DNA from: Anseranas semipalmata
Taxonomy: Eukaryota > Chordata > Aves > Anseriformes > Anseranatidae
Assembly (NCBI GenBank): GCA_013399115.1
Contig: VXAA01003176.1
Coordinates: 1,024,807-1,088,806, forward strand
Length of the DNA: 64,000 bases
Direction of reading: 5' to 3'
The notes under the pieces were generated by a model, which searched no databases, was not told where the DNA came from, and saw nothing but the letters and a program-made list of their open reading frames with translations. Of the stretch, positions 1 through 12,000 are shown one piece after another; positions within the stretch are counted from its first letter, which is position 1; the number at the start of each line of letters is the position of its first letter. The position numbers and the translations under genes are program-made.

Positions 1-2914
1 ATTCCATTCTTCTGGAAAAAAAGTGTCTTACACTACTTAAGAGTAAGATTAGTTAACACTGGTATTAGTGCTAGAATCTTAGACAAAAGAATGCGGTAAT
101 AGGTGATGTGTGTGTTGACCTCAAGTCCTGTCCTGAATTCCACATAAATCCTTGTATCTATATCTATGCAGGCCTCTTGGCTGTAGAGAAGTCTGTTGCA
201 GGATGGTAATCTTACCGGGGGTGAAATGCACAGGAAAAAAAAAGGATATGTACCCTGGATAAAAACAAGTTTATTTTCACATAAATTTTATACAGAAATT
301 ACCTATAACTAAATTCAGTAAGATCCAAATATAATGAACAACCTAACAGATAAGGAAGTGAGGATGGTCCTGTTTTTTTTTTTCTGTTTGCAGCAAGAGC
401 AATTCAGAGAGGTATTTAAGCCTTCAACTCTAGCCCCTTCCTTTTTCATGAAATGAATCCCAGCCTTAGTAGCATCTTACATTGTGTATCGTCTCATGAG
501 AGCTTTGCCAAAATTGTTAAGAAGCTAAGACTTCTTAAATATCTTAAAACGAGTAAATGTTCTTAGAGACATATTTTTGTCCTTTTTGGAGAGGTCTTCT
601 TAACCTGGGTTTGTCAATTAAAATATTAGTGAGAGCTTATTTCAGTGTTCTCTGTGGCTAGAGCTAATAAAGATTTCTTCTAGCATGACCATGGCAGCAT
701 GGTGTTTGATCCCTTAAAAATGCTGGTAGGACAACATGTGTGTGTGCAGATACATTGACTTTTACCAGGATTGCTTTTCACTTGTAGGTCTCTTTAACTT
801 GTGGAACTATCTTGCTAGAAAGCAGAGCTTAGCTTCATTTTCAGTGGATGTGCTTCACTGATGTGTAGTATCAGTATTTCTGTATCAGTAAAGTACTTCT
901 AGTGTCAATATATCTGAAGAACTGTGCAATTGTTAATAAGCATTAGACCATTCCTTTGGAACTCTGAAACAAGTGGGAAGGGACCAAGTGTTGTTACAGG
1001 GGCAGACTTAACCACAATAGTGAATTTTCTCAGTAAATGCAGTGATTTGAGTTGCTGCTGCATTAACAAGAATGGCAGCTGTTTTATCACAGTTAAGAAA
1101 CTTAGCCTATTTCCTTTCAAATCTACATGTACACCCCCACATATATCTAAATCCATTTTTTCTCTAAAAGTTCTTTTATAAGCAGAAGAGGTATTGGATC
1201 AAGTGGAATCCCATAAAAATCCAAATACTGTATTCAAATGATGTCTTTTCTCATGGCTAGATATCTAAGTTGTTTTGCCATAACCACATAATGTATTTTG
1301 GATACAATCATTTTTGTTACAGCTGTATATGATTCCTTTCAAGATTACTAAAGTACAAAGACAAAATTTAGAAAAAAATAGATCCCCATCCTATTTGTGT
1401 TTCTTTTTGATGTTCTGCATCAAAAGTGACTTCAGCTAACATTAAATATTTGGCTCAAAAGCCAAACACCACTGCAGGAAAATGACAAAAATCACAGTTT
1501 GGAAATGCTTAATGTTCACTTAAGAACAGACACTATTAAATAGTTCTGTCCTGTTAACAAGTGGCAGGATCTGCAGCTGCCTATGTGCTCGTAGGATTTA
1601 TATGCATGTAACATGCAAAAACATTTCCTCATCATGTTCCAGACATGTTTACAATGACTTCATAGTCTAATGTGGATTCTTCAACACAGTGCAGTCTCTT
1701 AGTAGTAAGGTTCACTTAGGTCTCATGGATAGTAAAAGCTAGGGCGCTTGCCTTATAAAGTAACACGTACACAAGTTTACCCTGGGATACAGAAACCTGA
1801 ACAGATGATGTGACAGTGATCAGCACTACCCAATCTACCAAGGCTACAACTGCTGATGAGCTCAGACCTCATCTATACTGTGCCACATGGTGCAGGCTGA
1901 AAGGAATACCTTTAAAGCTTCATTTGAGAATGCGTTAGTGCAAGCTGGTCCCTTTGGGGCAGACTGCCGTGCAAGCAGGTTTCTTTGTTTCTTTCAAATC
2001 TTTAACAAGTAGCTTGTCTTCTCCAAGACAACCCAGAGGCAAATCTGGGTGTCTATTGAGAACAGACAAATTCAACAGATGCAAAGCACAGACTTCGTAA
2101 AAACAGCCACTGACAATTGTGATGATTTCATTTAGAAAAGCCTCCAGTGGAAACCCATTTAAATTTTTTTGAAGTGTTCCCAAATCAAACATCAACTGAG
2201 AGAATTTGAGAAGGAAACTAAAACTGCATTTTCCTAGAGAGGAATGTTACTAGCAATTAGCAAACGTTAAATGAAAAATTAAAACGCATTTAGTTTCAGT
2301 AGTGCGATTTTATTAGAAACATTGGTGAAGGCTTTATGTATCCACCTGTAACATTTTTCACCCAAACTGCACCTGCCATTTCCTGCTTTGCATTCTACTT
2401 AAAATGTGCTGCCCTCAAACTCACTCTTAAAAAGAGTTTTGGTCAGCTAGTGACAGATTTACTAGTTTTAGATTAAATTTGTCAATGTCAAATCTCTTAC
2501 TCCACTGAAGATGCATTTTCTTTTTAGACAGTCAGTCTTAAATACCCTGTGTTCATCTTGCTAAACACATCATCCGCTGTGCAATTTTCTCTTTAAGACT
2601 TAGAAGTAACGCACAGAGGTTTAAGTACAGTAAGTTCTTCTAGAATCCCTCAGGTCAGAAGTTGCTAAATGTAGTATTCTTCATTACTGTTACAATTAGC
2701 GTGGCTTACAAAGATACATTTGAAATAGATCCCTGTCCTGTTTGTGTTTCTTTCCCCATTCTGCATCACATTAAAACAAAATGCAAACTCTTAATGCTAA
2801 ACGATAGCGAAGTGTATGACCATATGACTAAAGACAGGAGGACAGCTGTTTTGAGTAGCACAGTGGCTGTTCTGCCGCATTAAATTAAAACGGGTTAGCC
2901 GGTAAGTCACAGCG
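1..2914. other. Upstream intergenic region, AT-rich
   Basis: No gene can be called with confidence. The stretch is AT-rich with many short chance open frames. Two things stand out. A minus-strand open stretch at 1935-2195 sits directly behind a good splice acceptor and is described in the findings. A short motif also appears twice, around 1380-1430 and 2725-2770. An AATAAA on the minus strand (TTTATT near 270-275) could be a polyadenylation signal for such a gene, but nothing else confirms it. Confidence 0.6.
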
Positions 2915-3278
2915 CACCAGGACGCCGAAGCTCTAAATCCAACGCGCCCTCTCTGCCACCCGGTGCGCCGGTGAGCTTTACTCCGGCCCCGCTCCTCGGC
3001 CTGCCCGGGACCAAGCCGCGGCCGCCCCTCCCTGGCAGGCACCCGAGGCGTGCGTCTCCTCACAGGGAGGCCCGCGGCCACCCAAAGAAGGAGACAGCCC
3101 GGGTTCCGGGGACACCCCGCGGCGGCGTCCCAAGCCGCCCTCCCTCTCAGCGGGCACGCCGCGACCCAGGCGCGCTGCCCGGCTCGGCCCCGCAGCCGCC
3201 GGGCCCTGCTCCAGGGGCTGGAAGACGCCAGCTTGGCTGCCCCCGGCCCGCACCCCCGGGGGACAAGCTGCTCCCGGT

Positions 3279-3282
<4 letters not shown>

Positions 3283-3330
<48 letters not shown>

Positions 3331-3354
3331 TCCTCCTCCTCCTCCTCCTCCTCC
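3283..3354. repeat. Compound trinucleotide repeat (AGC)16(TCC)8
   Basis: Sixteen perfect AGC units at 3283-3330 are followed directly by eight perfect TCC units at 3331-3354. The tract lies in the CpG island upstream of KLHL2. In one plus frame both units encode serine, giving a run of 24; another frame reads alanine then proline. Nothing shows that it is translated. It may be promoter or 5' UTR sequence. Confidence 0.95.
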
Positions 3355-3549
3355 CAGCGGCCGGGCCCTGGCCTCGCCCGGGAGGCGGCGGCAGCCCCGG
3401 CGCCCCCCTCACACGCGCCCCTTCCCCAGCGTCACCTCCGAGCTGCCGGGGGAGCCCGGGCCCCCCTTCTGCCCCCCTCCTCGGGGCGGGACGCGCCCCC
3501 GGACCCGGCGGCGGGCCCGACACCACCGCACGGGGGCCGGGCCGGCGGC

Positions 3550-4145
3550 NNNNNNNNNNNNNNNNNNNNNNNNNNNNNNNNNNNNNNNNNNNNNNNNNNN
3601 NNNNNNNNNNNNNNNNNNNNNNNNNNNNNNNNNNNNNNNNNNNNNNNNNNNNNNNNNNNNNNNNNNNNNNNNNNNNNNNNNNNNNNNNNNNNNNNNNNNN
3701 NNNNNNNNNNNNNNNNNNNNNNNNNNNNNNNNNNNNNNNNNNNNNNNNNNNNNNNNNNNNNNNNNNNNNNNNNNNNNNNNNNNNNNNNNNNNNNNNNNNN
3801 NNNNNNNNNNNNNNNNNNNNNNNNNNNNNNNNNNNNNNNNNNNNNNNNNNNNNNNNNNNNNNNNNNNNNNNNNNNNNNNNNNNNNNNNNNNNNNNNNNNN
3901 NNNNNNNNNNNNNNNNNNNNNNNNNNNNNNNNNNNNNNNNNNNNNNNNNNNNNNNNNNNNNNNNNNNNNNNNNNNNNNNNNNNNNNNNNNNNNNNNNNNN
4001 NNNNNNNNNNNNNNNNNNNNNNNNNNNNNNNNNNNNNNNNNNNNNNNNNNNNNNNNNNNNNNNNNNNNNNNNNNNNNNNNNNNNNNNNNNNNNNNNNNNN
4101 NNNNNNNNNNNNNNNNNNNNNNNNNNNNNNNNNNNNNNNNNNNNN
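3550..4145. other. Assembly gap (596 N)
   Basis: The run of N lies in the centre of the CpG island. GC-rich first exons are often missing from bird assemblies. KLHL2 exon 1, which must end with two bases of a split codon and carry about nine codons, is inferred to be in this gap. Confidence 0.95.
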
Positions 4146-4279
4146 GGGCGGGCATGAGGGCAGCGGCCCTTCCGGCTGCCGCTTGCGTCGGGCTGGGGCG
4201 CGAAGCCGTGCCACAGGGCGCTTGATAAATCGCTGGTTTAATTAGCAGGGGTCTCTGCCCTGGCGTTTTGGGTGTTCCC

Positions 4280-4287
4280 TGACGTCA
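4280..4287. promoter_or_regulatory. Palindromic cAMP response element
   Basis: The full eight-base palindrome TGACGTCA, the consensus CREB/ATF site, lies on the downstream shoulder of the CpG island. Promoter-proximal position makes it plausible as a functional site. Binding is inferred, not shown. Confidence 0.55.
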
Positions 4288-4409
4288 CTGATTTCTCTGT
4301 GGCATTTTCTGAACGCTCGTCGCTGCGTAAGTCGCGGAATTCGGTGGAGTAGTACTCGGTCTGAAGGAATACGCTACATAGGATCTTTTTTTTTCCCTCC
4401 ACACAGCAA

Positions 4410-4415
4410 CACGTG
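4410..4415. promoter_or_regulatory. E-box CACGTG
   Basis: Canonical palindromic E-box (the USF/MYC/TFE-type core) about 125 bases after the CRE, at the edge of the CpG island. A six-base match alone is weak evidence; only its position makes it worth listing. Confidence 0.3.
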
Positions 4416-5947
4416 TGCGCTCTGTAACATCTAGCTTGGATTTTTTCCCGACGGATGCAAAATTGCTGTCTTGGCTCCTTTCAGTAACGAGTTGTATCAT
4501 TTTCATGGTTCAGCATGAAACTTTTAATTCTTACCCGTCCCATGGTATGGTGTAGTCAGAGGCTCCTAGTCTGAGTTCTCTAGACGTGGTTAGCTATTGT
4601 TTTGTAGAGACTTTTTTACTCCTTTGCTGCCTGATACAGTTTCATGCTCTTTTGATCCAAAATTTTGTAGCTAGTTTTGGGATAATGAAAAGTAGAGCCT
4701 GCTACTTTGCTTTACAAATTGTTGTAGTGCACAGAATATAGAGGTCCAAGTTAAAACCTTAGATTCATTTTCCTTGAAGCTTTCTTTAAAGCTTCCTTCG
4801 ATGTGCCCAAGTAAAAAGTTTTAGGTATGGTAGAAGAGAGGTTGGAATTCTGGCAGTCAATCCACATGCTCAGTTTGACTATTCTTACTTAAAGCAAGTA
4901 AGCCAGGTTTTTATTTGAAATCAGATCTCTGACGTCCCGGGGTCAGGTGCCCCACCAAGAGACTTTAGTGCCAAATATATTTGGCTTATTTCGAGTTTGG
5001 AGGTTCAGGAATAAAGTTACAATAGTATAGGCGAATGCATCGCTGTTGCTAAGTGTTTTCTAAGTAGGACAATAATCTAATTTGCCTGGTAAGAATAGTG
5101 TTGTGACTTGTAAACACAAAACTCATTGGCTTGGCTTGAAAAATCCACTTGCTTTTTGGACAGCTCTAGTGATTGAGAGGTATATATAACCATTTTTCTA
5201 CAGAACTTACCGTCTGTAGAACTTAGGTATTTCTTATATAAAAGGTTAATTGTAGATGGAGCTAATGATTTTTCACACTGCTCAGTTTTTCTCTTGCTAT
5301 TTTGGGTAGGTTTTTGATAGTCAGAAAAACTAAGATTGGTCACTTTTGCTTTTTGGTGCATTGAGCAGATAAGCAAAACCACCCAATTTTTGTCACGCTC
5401 GTTAATGTTTCATGCTGCTGCTAGGGAAAGCCTGAAGAATTAAAGTAGTCGTCATGTGGCCTTCCTGTTAGAGGAGGTGACCTGGAAGCTGCATGAACCA
5501 GCCAGCGAGGCCCTGGTGGAAGGGCAGAGCTCTGCCCTGTTTTCGCAGGCGGTGAAGGCGTTGAGAGACCGAGGTGATGGATCGTGTGTTCTGCCGTCAG
5601 TCTGTACTAGCACTGGGCTAGAAGTTACAGAACTGCTGCTTCTCCCCTCATTTCACAGTATATTTGAAATATTCTAGGGCATTGTTTGTGTTTTCCATAA
5701 TGGAGCCCTGACTGCCTCTGTCAAACTCATACGCGTTGGTCACCAATTTATTGCTAGCTGGGGAGTTCTGCTTACTTCCCTCCCACCATATGCTGTTGGT
5801 AAAAGGGAAACCAAAATTGCCTGGAGTAAAGAACATGCTGAAGTGCAAGTCCCATTCACTCCCTCCCAAAGATAAAGGTGGCAAAACCAGAGTGATAGTA
5901 TAGGGGTATAGACAGAAGTATTAATCTTTTTACTTTTTTCTTTCCAG

Positions 5948-6073
5948 ATGCACCAAACTTTGCCATCAGAAGCCCTTGGATCTGAAAGATGATAACACTG
6001 AAATTCACTGCCCCGTTACAGTGAATCCGTGGCACATGAAGAAAGCTTTTAAAGTTATGAATGAATTAAGAAG
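5948..6073 (+). CDS. KLHL2: KLHL2 exon 2 (residues 10-50)
   Basis: The acceptor follows a pyrimidine tract ending in TTTCCAG, and the donor is AG|GTATTA. The first base completes a codon begun in exon 1, and the last two bases (AG) begin Ser51. It encodes the N-terminal tail and the start of the BTB domain, including [16 protein letters not shown]. An in-frame ATG at 6036-6038 (Met39) could act as an alternative start if exon 1 is skipped, but nothing shows that it is used. Confidence 0.96.
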
Positions 6074-9000
6074 GTATTACTTCACTGTATACACCTGCCT
6101 GGAGTCTATAATACAGTTTTAGTTTCAATTGTATTTATTAAGTTCTAAAAATGGAACAGGCAATTTCAGAAAAGTAGCTGATGAGAAAGATTAAATATAC
6201 AATGAAGTGACAGCTGAATGATAGTCACGTGATAATAGCTGTAATGGGCACAGTATGTTTCTGCTCTTCATAAGATAATCGAAACTATGTTTCTGAGGCT
6301 TGAAAAACGCTTAGAGGATATATTTTGGGAGTTACACCTACTGATCTTGTCTTTTATGTGGTTGATTCCGGGTAGATTGAAAGTGACTCTTTAACTGAGG
6401 CCAAGGCTCTTCATATCTGTTGTTGATTTTTTTTAGAGGTCTACGAGCTAGAAAAATGTTAAAATTTTCTAATCTGGAGACATAGGTCACAGTCTAACAA
6501 ATGTAAAACCAACTGACAGTAGGCTTTCTTTGCTTAGGTATCTTTCTTTTGCATGCTCCCCCTAGGAGCAATCTATGAACTCCCAAATCAAATGTTAAAA
6601 GTCACTTGATAAAGTTTTGTAAGACCTTGAGTGATACTACCATCAGTTTCAGCAAAACTGGAGGACTGGTGCTAATGCTGTTCTTAGCACCCATATTGAT
6701 TTATTTTCTACATATGAGTAGGTGAGATGGTGTTGAAAACTATGACAGCTGGTAATTAGAGCTCACAACTGAGCTCTGGTAATTAGGACTCACAACTATC
6801 ACTGACAGTAGTTCAGCTTTATAGCTAACAGCAACAATAGAGAAATTAAATAAATAAAATGTTTCTGCAGCATAGACAATACCGGAGGGTGTAAAAATCC
6901 TGCAGCCCATTGTTATTTCCCATATAAGATTAAAAGTTGGAGAGGCTTCACCTTATACAATGACAGTAACTGATACTGTATTAAAATATGCCTCTGCCTT
7001 TGATTTTCACTGTTCTGTATGGGTAAGTCTTTAATACTATGGTAGATGCTCTGATCAGATCAGTGTATTTATCTAGCTGTGACAGTTTGTACTGTACTGG
7101 AAGACTGGAGAAAATCATGCACTGACTATAAATGATTTAAAGCCAGCTCAAAGACTCCCATAGTTGAGGATAAAGGGATAAAAGCAGAGGCTATTTTTCT
7201 AGTACATTACTGTGTAATTACCTTATGCTGGAAAGACTGATGTTTGTTGCTTCACCTTTATGCACTCTTGGCTTTTCCAAGGATTCCAGAAACCACATTC
7301 ACTGTCTCGAGGAGTGTATCAGAGCCTAGCTAGAGTCACTAGCCCCTGACTTCCTAATGATGAATAAAAGTTTAGATGAAGACCAATTTCTGAGAATGAA
7401 TCTTAGAATACGGCAGTTTCAGCAGGGAGAAACCTTACCTGCATTTTGTTGCGTTGCAAGTAAAATATGTATGGTCTTCCAGCAGAGTGCATTGTTGAAG
7501 GCCATGGATTATTTTCAGAATATACTTTCATTTCCATGGTTACTTAAATTGGGATTGCTGTAGAAGCAATTCTCTTACATATATAAATAGTTGAAGTTTG
7601 AACGGGAGCAGTGCCATGCAAACCTTAACTGTAGCTCTTAGTAGATAAGGTAGTTGCAGCAATGTTTACTGTTTAAGCTGAGTACAGCTTTTAAAATGGC
7701 AAGTGCTAATTGGTTAAGATTATAAACATTAATTTTTGCATTTATTTCAAATTGAAATAATACATATTTTAGGTATGTTTCAGACTTCATTGCTCTAAAT
7801 GAAGAGCTAGCATTAATCAAGTAAATGATATTCTTGATTTTGTTGACTACTTATAGTGGTTCTATCTCAGTTCTTTTCATTAGTGTAGCACAAGCAGGTA
7901 TTTGCCAGAGGTATACTCTCCAGAAAATAGGTTACTAGTGAAGAATTCATCTGCTTAAGCATCTAAAATGTGTTGTGCTTGGAATGCTCAAGTCTACGAG
8001 TTAATATTACATTTTTGGCTGCTGCCAAGTTACCTGGTTCTGTTAGTTCATAAGAGGATTTTTCTGTGCCTTCAAATTTTGACAAACTTGAGTAATTTTG
8101 TCCTTGGTAATTTTTGTCATTTCATTACTCACCATCACCTCAATACTGAGTCAGAGAGATCATTAGGATAGCTAATTAGTTCTTGACACATGAAGAAATT
8201 AACCTGTAATGCCTATCTTTGCTCTTCATTGTAATTTGCTTTTATGACAATGGAATCTGACCTTACCTATGTTCATTAAAATTCTCATTCTTACAAACAA
8301 GACTTTATCAAAATCTTTTGGAGATCTGGGTAATGACCTTCCTCTATATAAACCAAAATAACCTGCAAGTTAGTAAACAGTAGTTATTTGTAAATCTATT
8401 CTTACTTTTCTCCCATTTCTCATTTTCTCCTTTCATGTCTGAGGGTGGTGTAGCACCATGACTCTGTTCAGTCTCTCTCTACAAGAGATTCGTTACAACA
8501 TCGCTTCAGAAGGCGAGCTTTTCCAAAATAAGTTAGTGTGTCCTCATGAAATGACTGTGCTGGGTTGCTGTGGGAGCCACAGGATGGTTGCAGGAGCACA
8601 TGAACTAGTTCATAAGCTCGTGTCTTTGTTTAGTAGTTCATGTGGCTTGTGGGCTGGTGGAAGCAAAGGGCATGGACACCTAACACAGTTCCAGGCTAGG
8701 GATGAACCTGGGCTACCCTGAAGTTACTATGTCTATATTGTGCAATGTTGTTAATTAGCTGCAGTTTTGCATTCATGTAATTCTGTTGCTTCTGGCTTCA
8801 CAGTTAGCTTTGGTATTTCTGTGGAGCTAAGAATAAAGCCTTTTGTTACTGTTGTCAGGATAAGTGCAACTGTCTGAAAAAGCTGGGTAATTTGCCTTTG
8901 GTAACCAATGACCTCTTATTTGTAGCTTTCTGTGTCAATTTTTGTAACATAAATGTAATGGTTGTTCTCAAGCTCCTCACAATTCTCAGGTTTATCTACA

Positions 9001-12000
9001 TATGACCATTACCTCATATTATATGGCTTTTTTGATAATAACCATATTGCATGCTAAACTTATGAGACTTAGATAGTTGCTGTAGGCATGATGAGCTGAA
9101 AGGAAAACAAATTCTAGTGCTTGGGTTGCCATATGTCCCCAAAGGTTAGTTGTGGCTGCCAACATTTTTGGTGTGTGGTTTCCACAAGGCCTTCTTTCTT
9201 GAGGCTGTGCTCAAAGCAATTGGATGATTGCAGAGGCTGAGCAGCTACAGTGTTTTCTTGGGACCAAGGTGAATATCTGAGAATGTCTGGCTGACAGCTC
9301 CAACTCTCTGTAAGAGCAAAAATGCAACTGTTAACCCCAATCTGTGCTGCTACTCTGTGTGGTAGTTGCAAACCATCAGAAGGTCTGCCTTCTAGTTGTG
9401 ATATATATTCAGGAAAGGTAAAAATTTATATTTCCAAAAGTACTGAGAATAAGGGCCACTGGATTGACACACAGCTCTAACCCTGTCCCTAAGGAACATG
9501 TGCTGTTAAAGCATACTGTCTCCTCCATCCTTTATTTGTTGCCCTGGCTCTGAGTTTTGTCAATTGTATGCTACTTGTACAGAGAGAGTGCTGGAATAGG
9601 AAGGAAAGAAAAAGTGTCTGTGACTTTGGCTATTTAGATGCTGGGAAATTGCAGGCTTTTGGTGTCTTTTTTTTTTTCTTTCCGTCAAGAAAATCAGATT
9701 ATGAAGAGTACACTTTGTGGTCAATTTAACTGGAAGAGGTGTATCCGATAGTTGGAAACATCTGTGCCAGGAATGGCTCTAAATGAGATATTACTTTATT
9801 GCAACAGAAGAGGGAGGAAATGCATATTGCGATTGCAAAGGACAAGAATGCAAATAGATGTAACGAAGATAAGAGTCAGGCAAGACATGAAATTAAACAT
9901 AATAAATTCTAAACTAGTTTGAGTGAAAAAATAATTGCTATTGTGTACATCAACTATGTATAAAAATGCTTGGAAAGCAGTAAATATAGAGGTGATTGAG
10001 TACTGATTTTGAACAATTAGTAGGCATGAGCTTCCAGTGTAATGTGACGTAGGCATCACAACTGAAGTTTGGATTCTGTGTTATCTGTAGTCCTATTTCT
10101 TACCTCAATTTTTTAGTGTTGTGTATATTGAATTCTTTTTTTTTTTTTTTCTATCACAGGTATTCAGAGAAGCCCAGCCTTCCAGTGAGAAGGTTTATAA
10201 ATTGGGCTGATATGAATTTTGGTTACTCAGTGCACAAAACTTATTATCTGTGGAGAAAATCACAATTCAATTGTTTGATTTGGTAAAGTTCTGTGTACCC
10301 AAGCACCAGCTGTAATCCTACTGAGTAATCACCGTGCAGTTTTGTAGCACATCTAAAAACAATGCTTCATCAACATTGTCTGCCTGCCTCTTCTGAGGGC
10401 ATGAAAAGAGAAATCATGTTATTTTATACTTTTCTACTGTGGTTCACATATGTGAAATTGCTTTCTCTGATATTTCTAAATAGTCAAAACTTGCTGTGTG
10501 ATGTGACGATAGTAGCTGAAGACATGGAAATTGCAGCGCATAGAGTTGTGCTAGCCGCCTGCAGCCCCTACTTCCATGCCATGTTTACAGGTACCAAATG
10601 TTTCAATATTTACTCTGTTCTAATCCAATCCAACTGTATAATGCACAAAATTAAATAACTTTTGCTTTTTAGGATCTCATTTAATTTTTAGTTAAGACAA
10701 TAAGAACATTTTTTATGATTTGTTTACAATCTGAGGACATAGTGGCAATTTAATCTCTGCTAGCATGGCAAATACTTTAAAAAGTCTCCTTTATTTAAAC
10801 TAATTTACATGTTAAGTAAACTGGGAATAGTAGAGTTGTTATACCCTTGAAGGCTGTAGTAATCTGACTTGTACAAAAGAAGGTTAAAATAACTTTCATG
10901 TGAATTTCATGAAGTAAGTTATGTCCTTTAACAGCTACTATTGCTGCATTCTTCAGTCCCCGAGTATTCTAGGCTGTTAGTAGATATGAAAGCTTTCTGT
11001 GGCTTTGGCTGCCTCTAGCTGGAGTGCTAGAGTATGCTTCAGTACTCTTAGGGTAATTCTCTGTGACAGATGTACTCTGCATCATTGCCACAACTTTTCT
11101 ATGCAGGCTTGATTCTGCCTCTGCTCGTCCCATGCTGGTCAAGTTGTTGCTTCAATAGGAATGCCAGAAGGCTTGCAAGGCTAAAATAGAGTCAGATTCA
11201 TAGTACCCTACAGCTGAATTCCCGTACTGTGGATTTAATTCCATGATGGTTATAAATCACATTGAAATCATGTGGAACTTGGTGTCAAAGTGAGAATGCT
11301 ACTAAATGCATGTTAAAATTAATTTCTGAAGTTTTGTCTATTCCTTCTCAAATCTTGTGCTGATTTGGTCCTTAATGTTGACTGTCTGAAATTAAGAGAA
11401 TACTTTGTAATGTATTACTTCAGACCACCAGCATAAATGGCATAAAAAATGTGACTCTTGGCATGCCACTATGCAAGCAAAATGGAGTTTTAATAACTCT
11501 AATTGTATGCAACTGGAAGACTGATATAATTTGAAATAGTGTTGTGTCCTGGGGAAGCAGCTGATTATTAGCAAGCACTTTATGAAACCTAATAAGTATA
11601 TAGTTCAGGATAGTGTTGATTTTATACAAAAATGTTATGACACAACCAAAGCTAGAAGAGGAGTTATTACTAGCAGAATGCTTTAAAGTTGTGTGTAAAA
11701 CAGCACAGAGCTGTTTAAATAGCTGTTCTTCTAGTAGTTCTTCAAGTTTGCATTTATGGTTAAGACAGATATTCCAGGTGGCTAATACATTCCTTCTTAA
11801 CTTCACTGCTTTCTTTAAATTTAAAATGAAAACAGCTGTTTCTATAGTTCATCACCTAAGTCATGGAGAAATGTAAACTTCTTAAATTAGTTCTATGTTG
11901 AAGATTGATTATTGTTGACTGTCACATCGAAAATACTCAGAGCACAGTTTTATTTTCTGCGGCATACAAAAGCCTGGTTAAGACATTTCTGCTTGCCTCT

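Larger units (their letters stand above)
2915..4430 (+). promoter_or_regulatory. KLHL2: CpG-island promoter of KLHL2
   Basis: Base composition changes sharply from AT-rich to very GC- and CpG-rich at about 2915 and returns to AT-rich after about 4430. The island is interrupted by 596 N bases. It lies just upstream of KLHL2 exon 2 (5948), in the right orientation to hold the promoter and exon 1. The right flank contains a palindromic CRE and an E-box. No ATG followed by a plausible nine-residue KLHL2 start and splice donor is visible in the sequenced parts, so the transcription start and exon 1 are inferred to be inside or next to the gap. Confidence 0.8.
6074..10483 (+). other. KLHL2: KLHL2 intron 2
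   Basis: GT-AG intron of 4410 bases. It holds a 27-base-period tandem duplication at about 6748-6797, poly-T runs, and a candidate in-frame cassette exon at 10160-10282. No recognisable transposon or other gene was seen. Confidence 0.9.

Noticed and set aside
2797..3081. Minus-strand frame starting MAAG, considered as exon 1 of TMEM192
   Set aside because: Only the first four residues agree with what I recall of TMEM192; the rest is arginine-rich CpG-island translation with no further similarity.
4154..4225. ATG after the gap with 23 codons, considered as KLHL2 exon 1
   Set aside because: The residues do not resemble the KLHL2 N-terminus and no donor gives the required split-codon phase.
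2971..4245. Long plus-strand open frame through the CpG island, with poly-serine
   Set aside because: It has no ATG start, passes through 596 N bases that read as open by default, and lies in very GC-rich sequence where stops are rare on both strands. It is not supported as a protein.
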